From: Rickettsiales bacterium
GTDB lineage: Bacteria > Pseudomonadota > Alphaproteobacteria > Rickettsiales > Rickettsiaceae
DNA: 5,676 bases
NCBI GenBank assembly: GCA_947508155.1
Contig: CANNRM010000047.1
Coordinates: 1 to 5,676 of the forward strand
Direction: 5' to 3'
The notes below the pieces were generated by a model that saw only the letters and a list, made by a program, of their open reading frames with translations, was not told where the DNA came from and did not search any database. A program made the translations under genes and the position numbers. Positions 1-5,661 of the stretch are shown here, piece by piece. How positions within the stretch are numbered: position 1 is the first letter of the stretch; each line of letters begins with the position of its first letter.

Positions 1-13
1 ATCCTTCCCCGAC

Positions 14-1750
14 ATGAGTCTAAAGATACAATTAAGTGATGACAAAGATTTGTATTTTGTAAAATTGCCCGAGTCCGATCTTAGGCATAAGATATTTACT
101 ATGCAAGATGATAGTGTAAATTATATTGTGCCTGTAAGACATGGATTTTATGTTGGTATTTCCCCTAAAGAGGGTGTGGAATTTGATGCAACAAATATAG
201 ATTGGCAACAATTAGAGACGCAAGGACATAAGATTGTTAAAGTTTATCATGCATTAGTGGGGCCGGAAGGGGATTTAAGAATAAATGATACTTCATACGG
301 TTGGGATCGTATAGGTTCATGCTCAGAGCAAGAATCTATTTGGGGTGTTCTGGGGCCTCAATTTGTAGCGCTTATGCCTGATGTAGAAACTATTGGTACT
401 GCTAATTTTGGAAGAATAGAGAGGCGTGATAGCGATGGAAATAAAACTGGTGTTGAAGAAGTGTTGTTTCACACAGGAGAGGTATATGCTTCAGAAGAGT
501 TGTTGATGTTGCGTGGGCAAATAAATGGGTATAATCAAGGCACTGATGGGCATGATGTAATAAACAAAGTTCAAGCACAGAAATTGCTCTCTCTCGGTGC
601 TGAGTATTTAGGTGGCCTACATAACACAGAATATCTATCGCAGTTTGTTGTTGGTGATTGTGACGATCTTCACCAGATTCGTTCTAGACATCATGAGTTG
701 CAAGAATTAGTAGAATCGAATGAAGCAAGACATGACTTGTTATTTGCTGTTGCTAATAAGAGTAGATGTTCTTCTGCTATACGCTATGGCGATTTGAAAG
801 ATCTGTCAGATGATATATTAAAATTTTTAAATTCTGATTCAGCTCAAAAAGCATATGAATGCTTGATAGGCGTTAGTGAATTATTGCAAAATGCCCATGA
901 AGTTATTGATGTGAAGCGTAATCTTTTAAAAATATACGTTGAGAAAGTTCTCGGTGATGTAGAATCTCTCGATGCGATACAGATCTTATCAGAAGATAGA
1001 ATAGATGTGTTAATTTCTAAATCTGCAGTTAGTGTGTTTCGGTTAGGTGGAGTGGAGTTATCTAATATGTCTAGATTAGATATAGGTATTTTAAAAGCTG
1101 CTTTGTCATGTAATGCTATGATCTTGTATATTAATGGTCAGATATCATTTGTATCACTTGTTGAAGGTCGTGCAACGGTATTAGAGGTTAAACAACATAT
1201 ACTTGCTGAGAATATTTTGATGTTTGCAAGGCAAGAGAATGCTCAAATGCTTGAATTTGGTCCTATTGATCAATTATCTGAGGTGCAACTTGATTTTTTG
1301 ATGTCTGATGATTCTAGGGAGTTTTTATGTAGCAGCGTAGAAGGATTTTTACAATTGGTTTCGGATATACATAGGCATGGTGATGATGCTCACTATATGG
1401 AGGCAAGAAGATTTGAGTTATCTATAGCAAGTAAATTTAATCAAGAAGTGCAAGAGGGGTGTGTCGTTAGTTTGGATCAAGAAAAATTTGACCTAATTAG
1501 CTATTATGGATTTCAACGGCATTTTATAAAACCTGGTTATATTACATTAGAGCAGCTTGTTGAATTAGAGATTACAAAATTACATAAGCTATATCTGGGC
1601 TATAGGTTTGAGGCATACTTCAAAGCTGGCGGTACCTTCGAATCTCTGGTGGCTCAGGATGCTGACCAAATGGAAAGTTTTGCAAATAATTTTGATCCTA
1701 ATGCTGATCTTTCAATGCTAGGTAATCTCTTTGATTTAGAGGTAGAATAA
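14..1750 (+). CDS. Unrecognised 578-aa protein, probably cytosolic or secreted; 5' end uncertain
   Basis: I do not recognise this protein and assign no function. It has no obvious N-terminal signal peptide, no long hydrophobic membrane segment, no metal-binding cysteine cluster and no P-loop. The N-terminal third (about 1-180) looks like a mixed globular domain rich in Gly, Asp and aromatic residues. From about 185 on it looks mostly helical and acidic. A faint motif of the form L-S-x3-[LI]-x2-L-x-S recurs near residues 264, 325, 352 (weakest) and 421, which suggests a degenerate helical repeat. The ATG at 14 has no Shine-Dalgarno sequence before it (the preceding bases are pyrimidine-rich), and the frame stays open to the window edge, so the real start may lie upstream. 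The gene ends 4 bp before rnhB, so the two are probably in one transcript. Its codons are more AT-rich than those of rnhB or lipA, which fits an accessory or fast-evolving gene. A secreted effector is possible but unproven. Confidence 0.75.
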   Translation: MSLKIQLSDDKDLYFVKLPESDLRHKIFTMQDDSVNYIVPVRHGFYVGISPKEGVEFDATNIDWQQLETQGHKIVKVYHALVGPEGDLRINDTSYGWDRIGSCSEQESIWGVLGPQFVALMPDVETIGTANFGRIERRDSDGNKTGVEEVLFHTGEVYASEELLMLRGQINGYNQGTDGHDVINKVQAQKLLSLGAEYLGGLHNTEYLSQFVVGDCDDLHQIRSRHHELQELVESNEARHDLLFAVANKSRCSSAIRYGDLKDLSDDILKFLNSDSAQKAYECLIGVSELLQNAHEVIDVKRNLLKIYVEKVLGDVESLDAIQILSEDRIDVLISKSAVSVFRLGGVELSNMSRLDIGILKAALSCNAMILYINGQISFVSLVEGRATVLEVKQHILAENILMFARQENAQMLEFGPIDQLSEVQLDFLMSDDSREFLCSSVEGFLQLVSDIHRHGDDAHYMEARRFELSIASKFNQEVQEGCVVSLDQEKFDLISYYGFQRHFIKPGYITLEQLVELEITKLHKLYLGYRFEAYFKAGGTFESLVAQDADQMESFANNFDPNADLSMLGNLFDLEVE

Positions 1751-1754
1751 CCCC

Positions 1755-2336
1755 ATGCCAAACCTCCTCCTAGAACTTCAACACCATCCACACCTCGTCG
1801 CAGGAATCGACGAGGCTGGGCGAGGACCGCTAGCTGGTCCGGTTGTTGCTGCTGCGGTGATTGTGAATCATGACATCATAATAGATGGAATAAATGATTC
1901 GAAAAAGCTCTCTGTGGCAAAGCGGGAGAAGTTATATGACCTCATCACCGCAAATTATACATTTGGGATAGGTGAGGCGAGTGTTCAGGAAATCGATGAG
2001 ATTAATATCCTGGAAGCTACGAAGTTTGCATGTATCCGTGCTGCAGAAAAGTTGGATAACAGGCCTCATATTGTGCTTGTGGATGGCAATATGAAATTTG
2101 ATGATACGCGGTATAAGAGCATCATTAAGGGCGATACGCTTTCCATATCAATCGCTGCGGCCTCGATCATTGCAAAGGTGCATAGGGATAGGTTGATGGT
2201 TGAGTTGGCGAAGGAGCATCCCGCATATTTATGGCATAAGAATAGTGGCTACGGTACTGTGGAGCATATTGCGGCTATCAGAGAATATGGTGTGACGAAG
2301 CATCATCGCGCGAAGTTTGTGCGTGGTTTTGTGTAG
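1755..2336 (+). CDS. rnhB: Ribonuclease HII
   Basis: RNase HII cuts the RNA strand of RNA-DNA hybrids and nicks at single ribonucleotides left in DNA, starting ribonucleotide excision repair in the cytoplasm. The family signature GIDEAGRGPLAGPV lies at residues 17-30 and supplies the first two catalytic acids, D19 and E20. DSKKLS follows at 48-53. The third acid is D110 in VLVDGN and the fourth is D127 in KGD, which is followed by SIAAASIIAKVHRD (132-145). NSGYGT and the terminal HHRAKF motif complete the family pattern. At 193 aa it is a normal full length, and all four DEDD active-site residues are present. The ATG lies 4 bp after the stop of the upstream unknown gene. A purine-rich AGAGGT (1738-1743) inside that gene's end can serve as ribosome binding site, so translation is probably coupled. 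The codons are more GC-rich than those of the upstream gene. Confidence 0.97.
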   Translation: MPNLLLELQHHPHLVAGIDEAGRGPLAGPVVAAAVIVNHDIIIDGINDSKKLSVAKREKLYDLITANYTFGIGEASVQEIDEINILEATKFACIRAAEKLDNRPHIVLVDGNMKFDDTRYKSIIKGDTLSISIAAASIIAKVHRDRLMVELAKEHPAYLWHKNSGYGTVEHIAAIREYGVTKHHRAKFVRGFV

Positions 2337-2341
2337 AAAAC

Positions 2342-2456
2342 TCGTCATCCTCAAGTTTTGCGTAGCAAAATCTTGGGGATCTCATGTCCTAGGAGTAATA
2401 TTGCTCTTGTCTCCTGAGATCCCCGAGGTTTGCTAGCAAACGCTCGAGGATGACGA
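2342..2456. repeat. Four-arm palindromic intergenic element (cruciform-like)
   Basis: Two diverged, oppositely oriented copies of a unit of roughly 43 bp face each other. The outer arms TCGTCATCCTC (2342-2352) and GAGGATGACGA (2446-2456) pair perfectly over 11 bp. Inside them lie two small hairpins: TTTTGC-GTA-GCAAAA at 2356-2370 and the perfect 14-bp palindrome GTTTGCTAGCAAAC at 2428-2441. Between these an inner stem pairs 2372-2384 with 2415-2427 over 13 positions, including one G-T. The result folds as a four-way junction. This resembles the dispersed palindromic repeats of Rickettsiales and other bacteria (inference from memory). It sits just after rnhB and could also act as an mRNA end or stabiliser, but no T-run follows it. 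Confidence 0.85.
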
Positions 2457-2514
2457 TTAAAATGGGGTGTAAAAAACAAAATCACATTTTTTTGCATTTT
2501 CTTCAACTTCCCCC

Positions 2515-2543
2515 TTGACTAATTGGTTTTTTATCTGTAGACT
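2515..2543 (+). promoter_or_regulatory. Sigma70-type promoter of the rpmG-rpsP operon
   Basis: A -35 box TTGACT (2515-2520, five of six consensus bases) is followed by a 17-bp spacer and a -10 box TAGACT (2538-2543, four of six). Transcription would start near 2550 and leave a leader of about 37 nt before rpmG. The position directly ahead of two highly expressed ribosomal genes makes this the best promoter candidate in the window. The start site is predicted, not shown. Confidence 0.7.
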
Positions 2544-2573
2544 GGCCCATACAAATTTTTGATGAATTTACTT

Positions 2574-2579
2574 AAGGAG
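2574..2579 (+). promoter_or_regulatory. Shine-Dalgarno site that decides the rpmG start
   Basis: AAGGAG lies 7 nt before the GTG at 2587 but only 1 nt before the in-frame ATG at 2581. The spacing favours the GTG, which also gives the family's usual N-terminus, MAKK. Confidence 0.8.
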
Positions 2580-2586
2580 CATGGTC

Positions 2587-2757
2587 GTGGCTAAGAAAAC
2601 AAAAGGAGTTTTAGTGAAACTTGTAAGTACTGCTGGTACTGGATATTTTTTGGTAAAACACCGTAATCCTAAGACTCAGACAGAAAAACTTGCTTTTAGA
2701 AAGTATGATCCAGTTGTTAGAAAGCACGTGGATTTCAAAGAAGAAAAAATAAAATAA
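2587..2757 (+). CDS. rpmG: 50S ribosomal protein L33
   Basis: L33 is a small basic protein of the large ribosomal subunit. The translation starts [20 protein letters not shown] and runs for 56 aa, the usual length. It contains the family landmarks [10 protein letters not shown] (from the GTG start, about residues 27-36) and a C-terminal [11 protein letters not shown] stretch. There are no cysteines, so this is the zinc-free type, as in E. coli and alphaproteobacteria. The GTG start at 2587 is preferred over an in-frame ATG at 2581 because of ribosome-binding-site spacing and family alignment. rpsP follows after 9 bp, and its AAGGT ribosome binding site (2756-2760) overlaps the rpmG stop codon, so the two genes form one operon under the promoter at 2515-2543. 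The sequence looks close to Rickettsia-type L33 (judged from memory). Confidence 0.96.
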   Translation: MAKKTKGVLVKLVSTAGTGYFLVKHRNPKTQTEKLAFRKYDPVVRKHVDFKEEKIK

Positions 2758-2766
2758 GGTATTGTA

Positions 2767-3339
2767 GTGGCTGTAAAAATTCGTTTAGCTAGAGGTGGAG
2801 CAAAAAAAGTTCCTTATTACCGTGTTGTTGTGGCAAATGCTACGGCTCCTCGTGATGGTGACTTTCTTGAGAAAGTTGGAACATATAATCCTATGCTGCC
2901 TGCTAATGATCCTTCAAGGATCAATTTGAAAAGTGATAGAGTTCTTTATTGGTTGTCACAAGGTGCTCAACCTAGTGATAGAGTTGCAAGATTCATAGCA
3001 TCTGCTGGAATCGCGCTTCCTGGTCATATTACAAAGAAAATGGCTTTACAAGCGAAGACTCATGCTACTATGGCTGAAAAAAGAAAAGCAATAGCTGATG
3101 CAGAAGCGGCAGTAAAAGCAAAAGAAGAAGCAGCGGCTGCAGCGGAAGCTAAAGCAGCTGAAAAAGAAGCGGCTAAAGCTGCAGAGGCGAAGGCGGCTGA
3201 AGAAGCTGCAGCAGCTGCTCCTGTAGTAGAAGAAGTTGCTCCAGAGGCTCCGGTTGAAGAAGCAAAAGTAGAAGAAGTTGCGGCTCCTGCAGAGGAAGCA
3301 GCGGCTGAAGAAGTTACAGAAGAAAAACCTGCTGAATAA
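2767..3339 (+). CDS. rpsP: 30S ribosomal protein S16 with long Ala/Glu-rich C-terminal tail
   Basis: S16 binds 16S rRNA and is needed for small-subunit assembly. The N-terminal part (about 1-85) is a typical S16 core: [14 protein letters not shown] at the start, [16 protein letters not shown] (16-31), LEKVGTYNP (34-42), and [17 protein letters not shown] (57-73). Residues from about 102 to 190 are a low-complexity extension. An Ala/Lys/Glu segment likely to form one long charged helix runs to about 150, and an acidic Pro/Val/Glu segment continues to the end. S16 is commonly 80-110 aa; tailed forms occur in alphaproteobacteria, but 190 aa is long. The GTG start has AAGGT at 2756-2760, overlapping the rpmG stop. 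The usual partners rimM, trmD and rplS do not follow here; the next gene is tRNA-Thr. Confidence 0.97.
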   Translation: MAVKIRLARGGAKKVPYYRVVVANATAPRDGDFLEKVGTYNPMLPANDPSRINLKSDRVLYWLSQGAQPSDRVARFIASAGIALPGHITKKMALQAKTHATMAEKRKAIADAEAAVKAKEEAAAAAEAKAAEKEAAKAAEAKAAEEAAAAAPVVEEVAPEAPVEEAKVEEVAAPAEEAAAEEVTEEKPAE

Positions 3340-3357
3340 TTTCAGTTTGTGTTTTGA

Positions 3358-3386
3358 CCATTTTCCAAATTAAATTGGACAAATGG
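3358..3386 (+). terminator. Stem-loop after rpsP, possible transcript end or processing signal
   Basis: CCATTT-TCCAA pairs with TTGGA-C-AAATGG: 11 base pairs, one bulged C and a six-base loop ATTAAA, starting 18 nt after the rpsP stop. No T-run follows, so it is not a standard intrinsic terminator. It may instead protect the rpmG-rpsP mRNA 3' end or mark a processing site between rpsP and the tRNA. Confidence 0.35.
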
Positions 3387-3492
3387 AATTCGAATGGCGA
3401 TCTTCCGGAGCGTATGCTTAATACGTGAGGACAAAATCGACCATAAGAAATTCCTTTTGTGCGGTGAAGTTCGGAAATGGATACCATATAAT

Positions 3493-3567
3493 GCCGAATT
3501 AGCTCAGTGGTAGAGCAACCGCCTTGTAAGCGGTAGGTCGTCAGTTCGAATCCGACATTCGGCACCA
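3493..3567 (+). tRNA. tRNA-Thr (anticodon UGU)
   Basis: A full cloverleaf can be drawn. The acceptor stem is GCCGAAT/ATTCGGC with discriminator A and an encoded CCA (3565-3567). The D-stem is GCTC/GAGC. The anticodon stem is ACCGC/GCGGT with loop CTTGTAA, which gives anticodon TGT and reads ACA threonine codons. The T-arm is GTCAG/CCGAC around TTCGAAT. The T-stem holds one A-C mismatch, which I recall also being present in E. coli tRNA-Thr(UGU), so it does not argue for a pseudogene. No convincing promoter that would include the full 5' end is visible, so it may be processed from the rpsP transcript or use a weak promoter in 3340-3470. Confidence 0.97.
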
Positions 3568-3640
3568 TCTTTATTTTTCCACATTGCCATAGGCAAAAGT
3601 CTATCAATTCATAACCTTTCACCACGCCTAAAATTTTATT

Positions 3641-3763
3641 GCTACGAGGGCTACAGCCCGTCTCACTTCTTCTATAAAACCTTCTGATTCGTTGTATCAT
3701 GCATAATATTTTATAAAAGGGAGATTGCCACGTCGGGCTGTAGCCCTCCTCGCAATGACGATA
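3641..3763. repeat. Intergenic repeat with 15-bp inverted ends, between tRNA-Thr and lipA
   Basis: GAGGGCTACAGCCCG (3646-3660) is perfectly complementary to CGGGCTGTAGCCCTC (3734-3748), with 73 bp between them. Each arm is also self-complementary (GGGC-TACA-GCCC). Read on the minus strand, 3720-3763 gives CGTCATTGCGAGGAGGG, then the arm, then GTGGCAATCTC. This is the widespread 'CGTCATTGCGAG...GCAATCTC' dispersed repeat seen in many Rickettsiales-like genomes (recalled, not searched). The left half is a shorter, diverged copy. It lies downstream of both the tRNA and the convergent lipA gene, and could fold at the end of either transcript. Confidence 0.8.
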
Positions 3764-3819
3764 CAACTGAAGTTTCGTAATGGTGGTGAAACGTAACCAC
3801 TCGACGCCGTGATCTATCG

Positions 3820-4710
3820 TTACGCCCCGATCATCTCCAACCTTGCAGCCTTCAACTTCTCAAAATCGTCCCCTGCATGATAAGACGATCTCGTAAGTGG
3901 GCTCGCGGACACCATTAAAAACCCCTTGGTTCTCGCCAATCTTTCCATATATTCAAACTCCTCAGGATCGACATAACGTTTGATCTCGGCATGTTTAGGT
4001 GTTGGTTGTAGATATTGCCCGATAGTCAAAAAATCTACATTTGCGGCGCGGAGATCATCCATCACTTGTGCAACTTCTTCTTTTGTCTCTCCTAGGCCAA
4101 CCATCATTCCAGACTTTGTGAAAATCGTGGGATCCAGTTGCTTCACGCGATCTAGTAGATTGATGGAATGATAATAACGCGCGCCAGGGCGGATTGTTTT
4201 ATATAAGGATGGCACGGTTTCAACATTATGGTTATATACATCAGGACGAGCTGCAACGACTATTTCGAGGGCGCCATCTTTCTTGAGGAAGTCCGGTGTA
4301 AGAATTTCGATTGTAGCCGTGGGTGCGGTTTTGCGAATTGCGCGAATACATTGAGCAAAATGCTCAGCACCACCATCATCGAGGTCATCCCTATCAACCG
4401 ATGTGATTACAACATGTTTGAGCCCGAGTCTTGCGATGCCTTCTGCTAGTCTTTCTGGTTCATGTGGGTCCAACAGGTCTGGCCTACCAGTTTTGATATT
4501 ACAAAAAGCGCATGCGCGTGTGCATACAGAACCTAGGATCATGACTGTAGCATGTTTTTGCGACCAGCATTCGCCGATATTTGGGCATGCTGCTTCTTCG
4601 CATACGGTATTAAGTTTGAGGCTACGTGCGATTTCCTTTGTTTCAAGGTATATTGCTGAGGTTGGGGCTTTTACTCGGATCCAATCTGGTCGTTTAAGAG
4701 GTGTGTTCAT
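3820..4710 (-). CDS. lipA: Lipoyl synthase (radical SAM)
   Basis: LipA inserts two sulfur atoms into the octanoyl chain carried by the lipoyl domains of pyruvate and 2-oxoglutarate dehydrogenases and of the glycine cleavage H protein. It acts after the octanoyl transferase LipB. The sacrificial auxiliary 4Fe-4S cluster motif is complete: C37, C42 and C48 in [15 protein letters not shown]. The radical SAM motif CTRACAFC gives C63, C67 and C70. The C-terminal RSSYHAG (274-280) supplies the conserved serine that ligates the auxiliary cluster. Other family blocks are [13 protein letters not shown] (103-115), EILTPDF (135-141), HNVETVP (161-167), and YLQPTPKH (233-240). At 296 aa it is slightly shorter than the E. 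coli protein but complete. The start is the ATG at 4708-4710; an upstream ATG (4725-4727) is out of frame. No strong Shine-Dalgarno sequence is visible. It is transcribed from the promoter at 4739-4767, divergently from the LRR gene. Confidence 0.98.
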   Translation of the reverse strand: MNTPLKRPDWIRVKAPTSAIYLETKEIARSLKLNTVCEEAACPNIGECWSQKHATVMILGSVCTRACAFCNIKTGRPDLLDPHEPERLAEGIARLGLKHVVITSVDRDDLDDGGAEHFAQCIRAIRKTAPTATIEILTPDFLKKDGALEIVVAARPDVYNHNVETVPSLYKTIRPGARYYHSINLLDRVKQLDPTIFTKSGMMVGLGETKEEVAQVMDDLRAANVDFLTIGQYLQPTPKHAEIKRYVDPEEFEYMERLARTKGFLMVSASPLTRSSYHAGDDFEKLKAARLEMIGA

Positions 4711-4738
4711 GTATTGTGTATGGTTTCATGGTAGCTAG

Positions 4739-4767
4739 AATATAAACTATCTAGGAGGAAACTTCAA
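4739..4767 (-). promoter_or_regulatory. Probable lipA promoter
   Basis: On the minus strand TTGAAG (4762-4767) is followed by a 17-bp spacer and TATATT (4739-4744). The -35 box matches four of six consensus bases and the -10 five of six. The start would fall near 4732, giving a leader of about 22 nt. The location just ahead of lipA supports it. Confidence 0.6.
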
Positions 4768-4782
4768 GGAAACTAATTACAA

Positions 4783-4809
4783 TTGATCACTTTGTTAAAT
4801 TTTTATACA
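4783..4809 (+). promoter_or_regulatory. Weak candidate promoter of the LRR gene
   Basis: TTGATC (4783-4788) and TATACA (4804-4809) are separated by 15 bp, shorter than the ideal 17. Transcription would start near 4816, some 23 nt before the ATG at 4839. The stretch is AT-rich, so a chance match is quite possible. Confidence 0.25.
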
Positions 4810-4838
4810 TTCCTGGAAATCAACCTAGAAGAAAAATA

Positions 4839-5597
4839 ATGACCAAAGAGTTTATATTGGGTGTTCTACAAGAATTATCTCGTAATGAAATAGTGGAAGC
4901 GGAAGGCATAGCGTCAATAAATAAGCATCTCTTGCAGCACAATGTTACTACATTGAATCTGTCATGTAACAGAATTCTTGATGTTAACAAAATTGATGAT
5001 GTAGGAGCAAAAGTTATAGTTGCTGCGCTAAAAGGTTCACATGTTACTTCATTGAATTTAGAAGATAACAAAATTGGTGCTGAAGGGGCAAAAGCTATAG
5101 CTGCTGCGCTAAAAGGTTCACATGTTACTTCATTGGATTTAGGAGATAACGACATTGGTGCTGAAGGGGCAAAAGCTATAGCTGCTGCACTAAAAGACTC
5201 ACATGTTACTTCATTGGATTTAGGAAGCAACAAAATTGGTGCTGAAGGGGCAAAAGCTATAGCTGCTGCACTAAAAGACTCACATGTTACTACATTGCAT
5301 TTAGGAATCAACCAAATTAGCGCTGATGGAGCAAAGGCTATAGCTGCTGGGCTAAAGGGTTCGCCTGTTAATACATTATTTTTACGCGGTAACAAAATTG
5401 GTGATGAAGGAGTAAAGGCTATAGCGGATGTGCTAAAGGATTCTCATGTTACTGGATTGTGTTTCAGTGTTGACGAGGTTGGTGCTGAAGAGAAAAAAGA
5501 TATAGAGGATGGACTAAAAGGTTCCTATGTTACTTGTTTGTGGTGTGATCACGGTCAGATCATGAGTTACAAAACTCTTAATATTAATCAACTTTAA
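4839..5597 (+). CDS. Leucine-rich-repeat protein, ribonuclease-inhibitor-like type
   Basis: The 252-aa protein is almost wholly made of 27-residue leucine-rich repeats of the form VTSLDLGxNxIGAEGAKAIAAALKxSH. This is the type seen in ribonuclease inhibitor and NLR proteins, and it folds as an alternating strand-helix solenoid used for protein binding. Eight repeats can be drawn, beginning at about residues 36, 69, 96, 123, 150, 177, 204 and 231. The first interval is 33 residues and the rest are 27; the last two repeats are degenerate. Residues 1-35 form a short helical cap. There is no signal peptide, membrane segment or attached enzyme domain. The ATG at 4839 has only a weak AGAAG site (4827-4831) before it. 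Such proteins in intracellular bacteria are often candidate secreted effectors that bind host proteins; here that is inference. It is transcribed divergently from lipA. Confidence 0.9.
   Translation: MTKEFILGVLQELSRNEIVEAEGIASINKHLLQHNVTTLNLSCNRILDVNKIDDVGAKVIVAALKGSHVTSLNLEDNKIGAEGAKAIAAALKGSHVTSLDLGDNDIGAEGAKAIAAALKDSHVTSLDLGSNKIGAEGAKAIAAALKDSHVTTLHLGINQISADGAKAIAAGLKGSPVNTLFLRGNKIGDEGVKAIADVLKDSHVTGLCFSVDEVGAEEKKDIEDGLKGSYVTCLWCDHGQIMSYKTLNINQL
5021..5425 (+). repeat. 81-bp tandem repeats inside the LRR gene
   Basis: Five units begin at 5021, 5102, 5183, 5264 and 5345, an exact period of 81 bp (27 codons). By hand comparison, units 1 and 2 differ at about 4 positions and units 2 and 3 at about 8; units 4 and 5 diverge more. 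The similarity is at DNA level, including silent sites, which points to recent tandem duplication and likely copy-number change by recombination or slippage. Confidence 0.9.
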
Positions 5598-5661
5598 ATT
5601 GATTGCTAAAATCACAAAAACCAGCTAAAAGTCTCTTGCTAACGTTAATTGGAGAGATTTT

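Noticed and set aside
3464..3492. GTGAAG, 17 bp, TATAAT just before the tRNA
   Set aside because: The -10 match is perfect, but it ends at the base before the tRNA, so transcription would begin inside the tRNA and lose its 5' end. It is probably chance.
3541..3557. A-C mismatch in the T-stem of tRNA-Thr as a sign of a pseudogene
   Set aside because: The same mismatch is, as far as I recall, present in the functional E. coli tRNA-Thr(UGU), and all other stems are intact.
3584..3596. TTGCC-ATA-GGCAA hairpin after the tRNA as a terminator
   Set aside because: A 5-bp stem with a three-base loop and no T-run on either strand is too weak to call.
3314..3766. Minus-strand open frame of 150 codons between rpsP and lipA
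   Set aside because: It runs antisense through tRNA-Thr and takes much of its length from the palindromic repeat. Its translation over the tRNA is the kind of false protein often annotated opposite tRNA genes.
3980..4738. Three plus-strand open frames opposite lipA (3980-4171, 4228-4449, 4403-4738)
   Set aside because: They overlap the fully supported lipA on the other strand and have no family features.
4753..4758. Strong AGGAGG Shine-Dalgarno-like sequence on the plus strand
   Set aside because: No ATG, GTG or TTG start lies at a usable distance. The bases fall in the spacer of the minus-strand lipA promoter.
4820..5395. Minus-strand open frame of 191 codons with a repeating translation
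   Set aside because: It is the antisense shadow of the 81-bp LRR repeats: the period keeps the frame free of stops. The plus-strand frame gives a proper LRR consensus.
5586..5604. AATCAA/TTGATT hairpin at the end of the LRR gene as a terminator
   Set aside because: The stem is only 6 bp, AT-rich, overlaps the stop codon and has no T-run.
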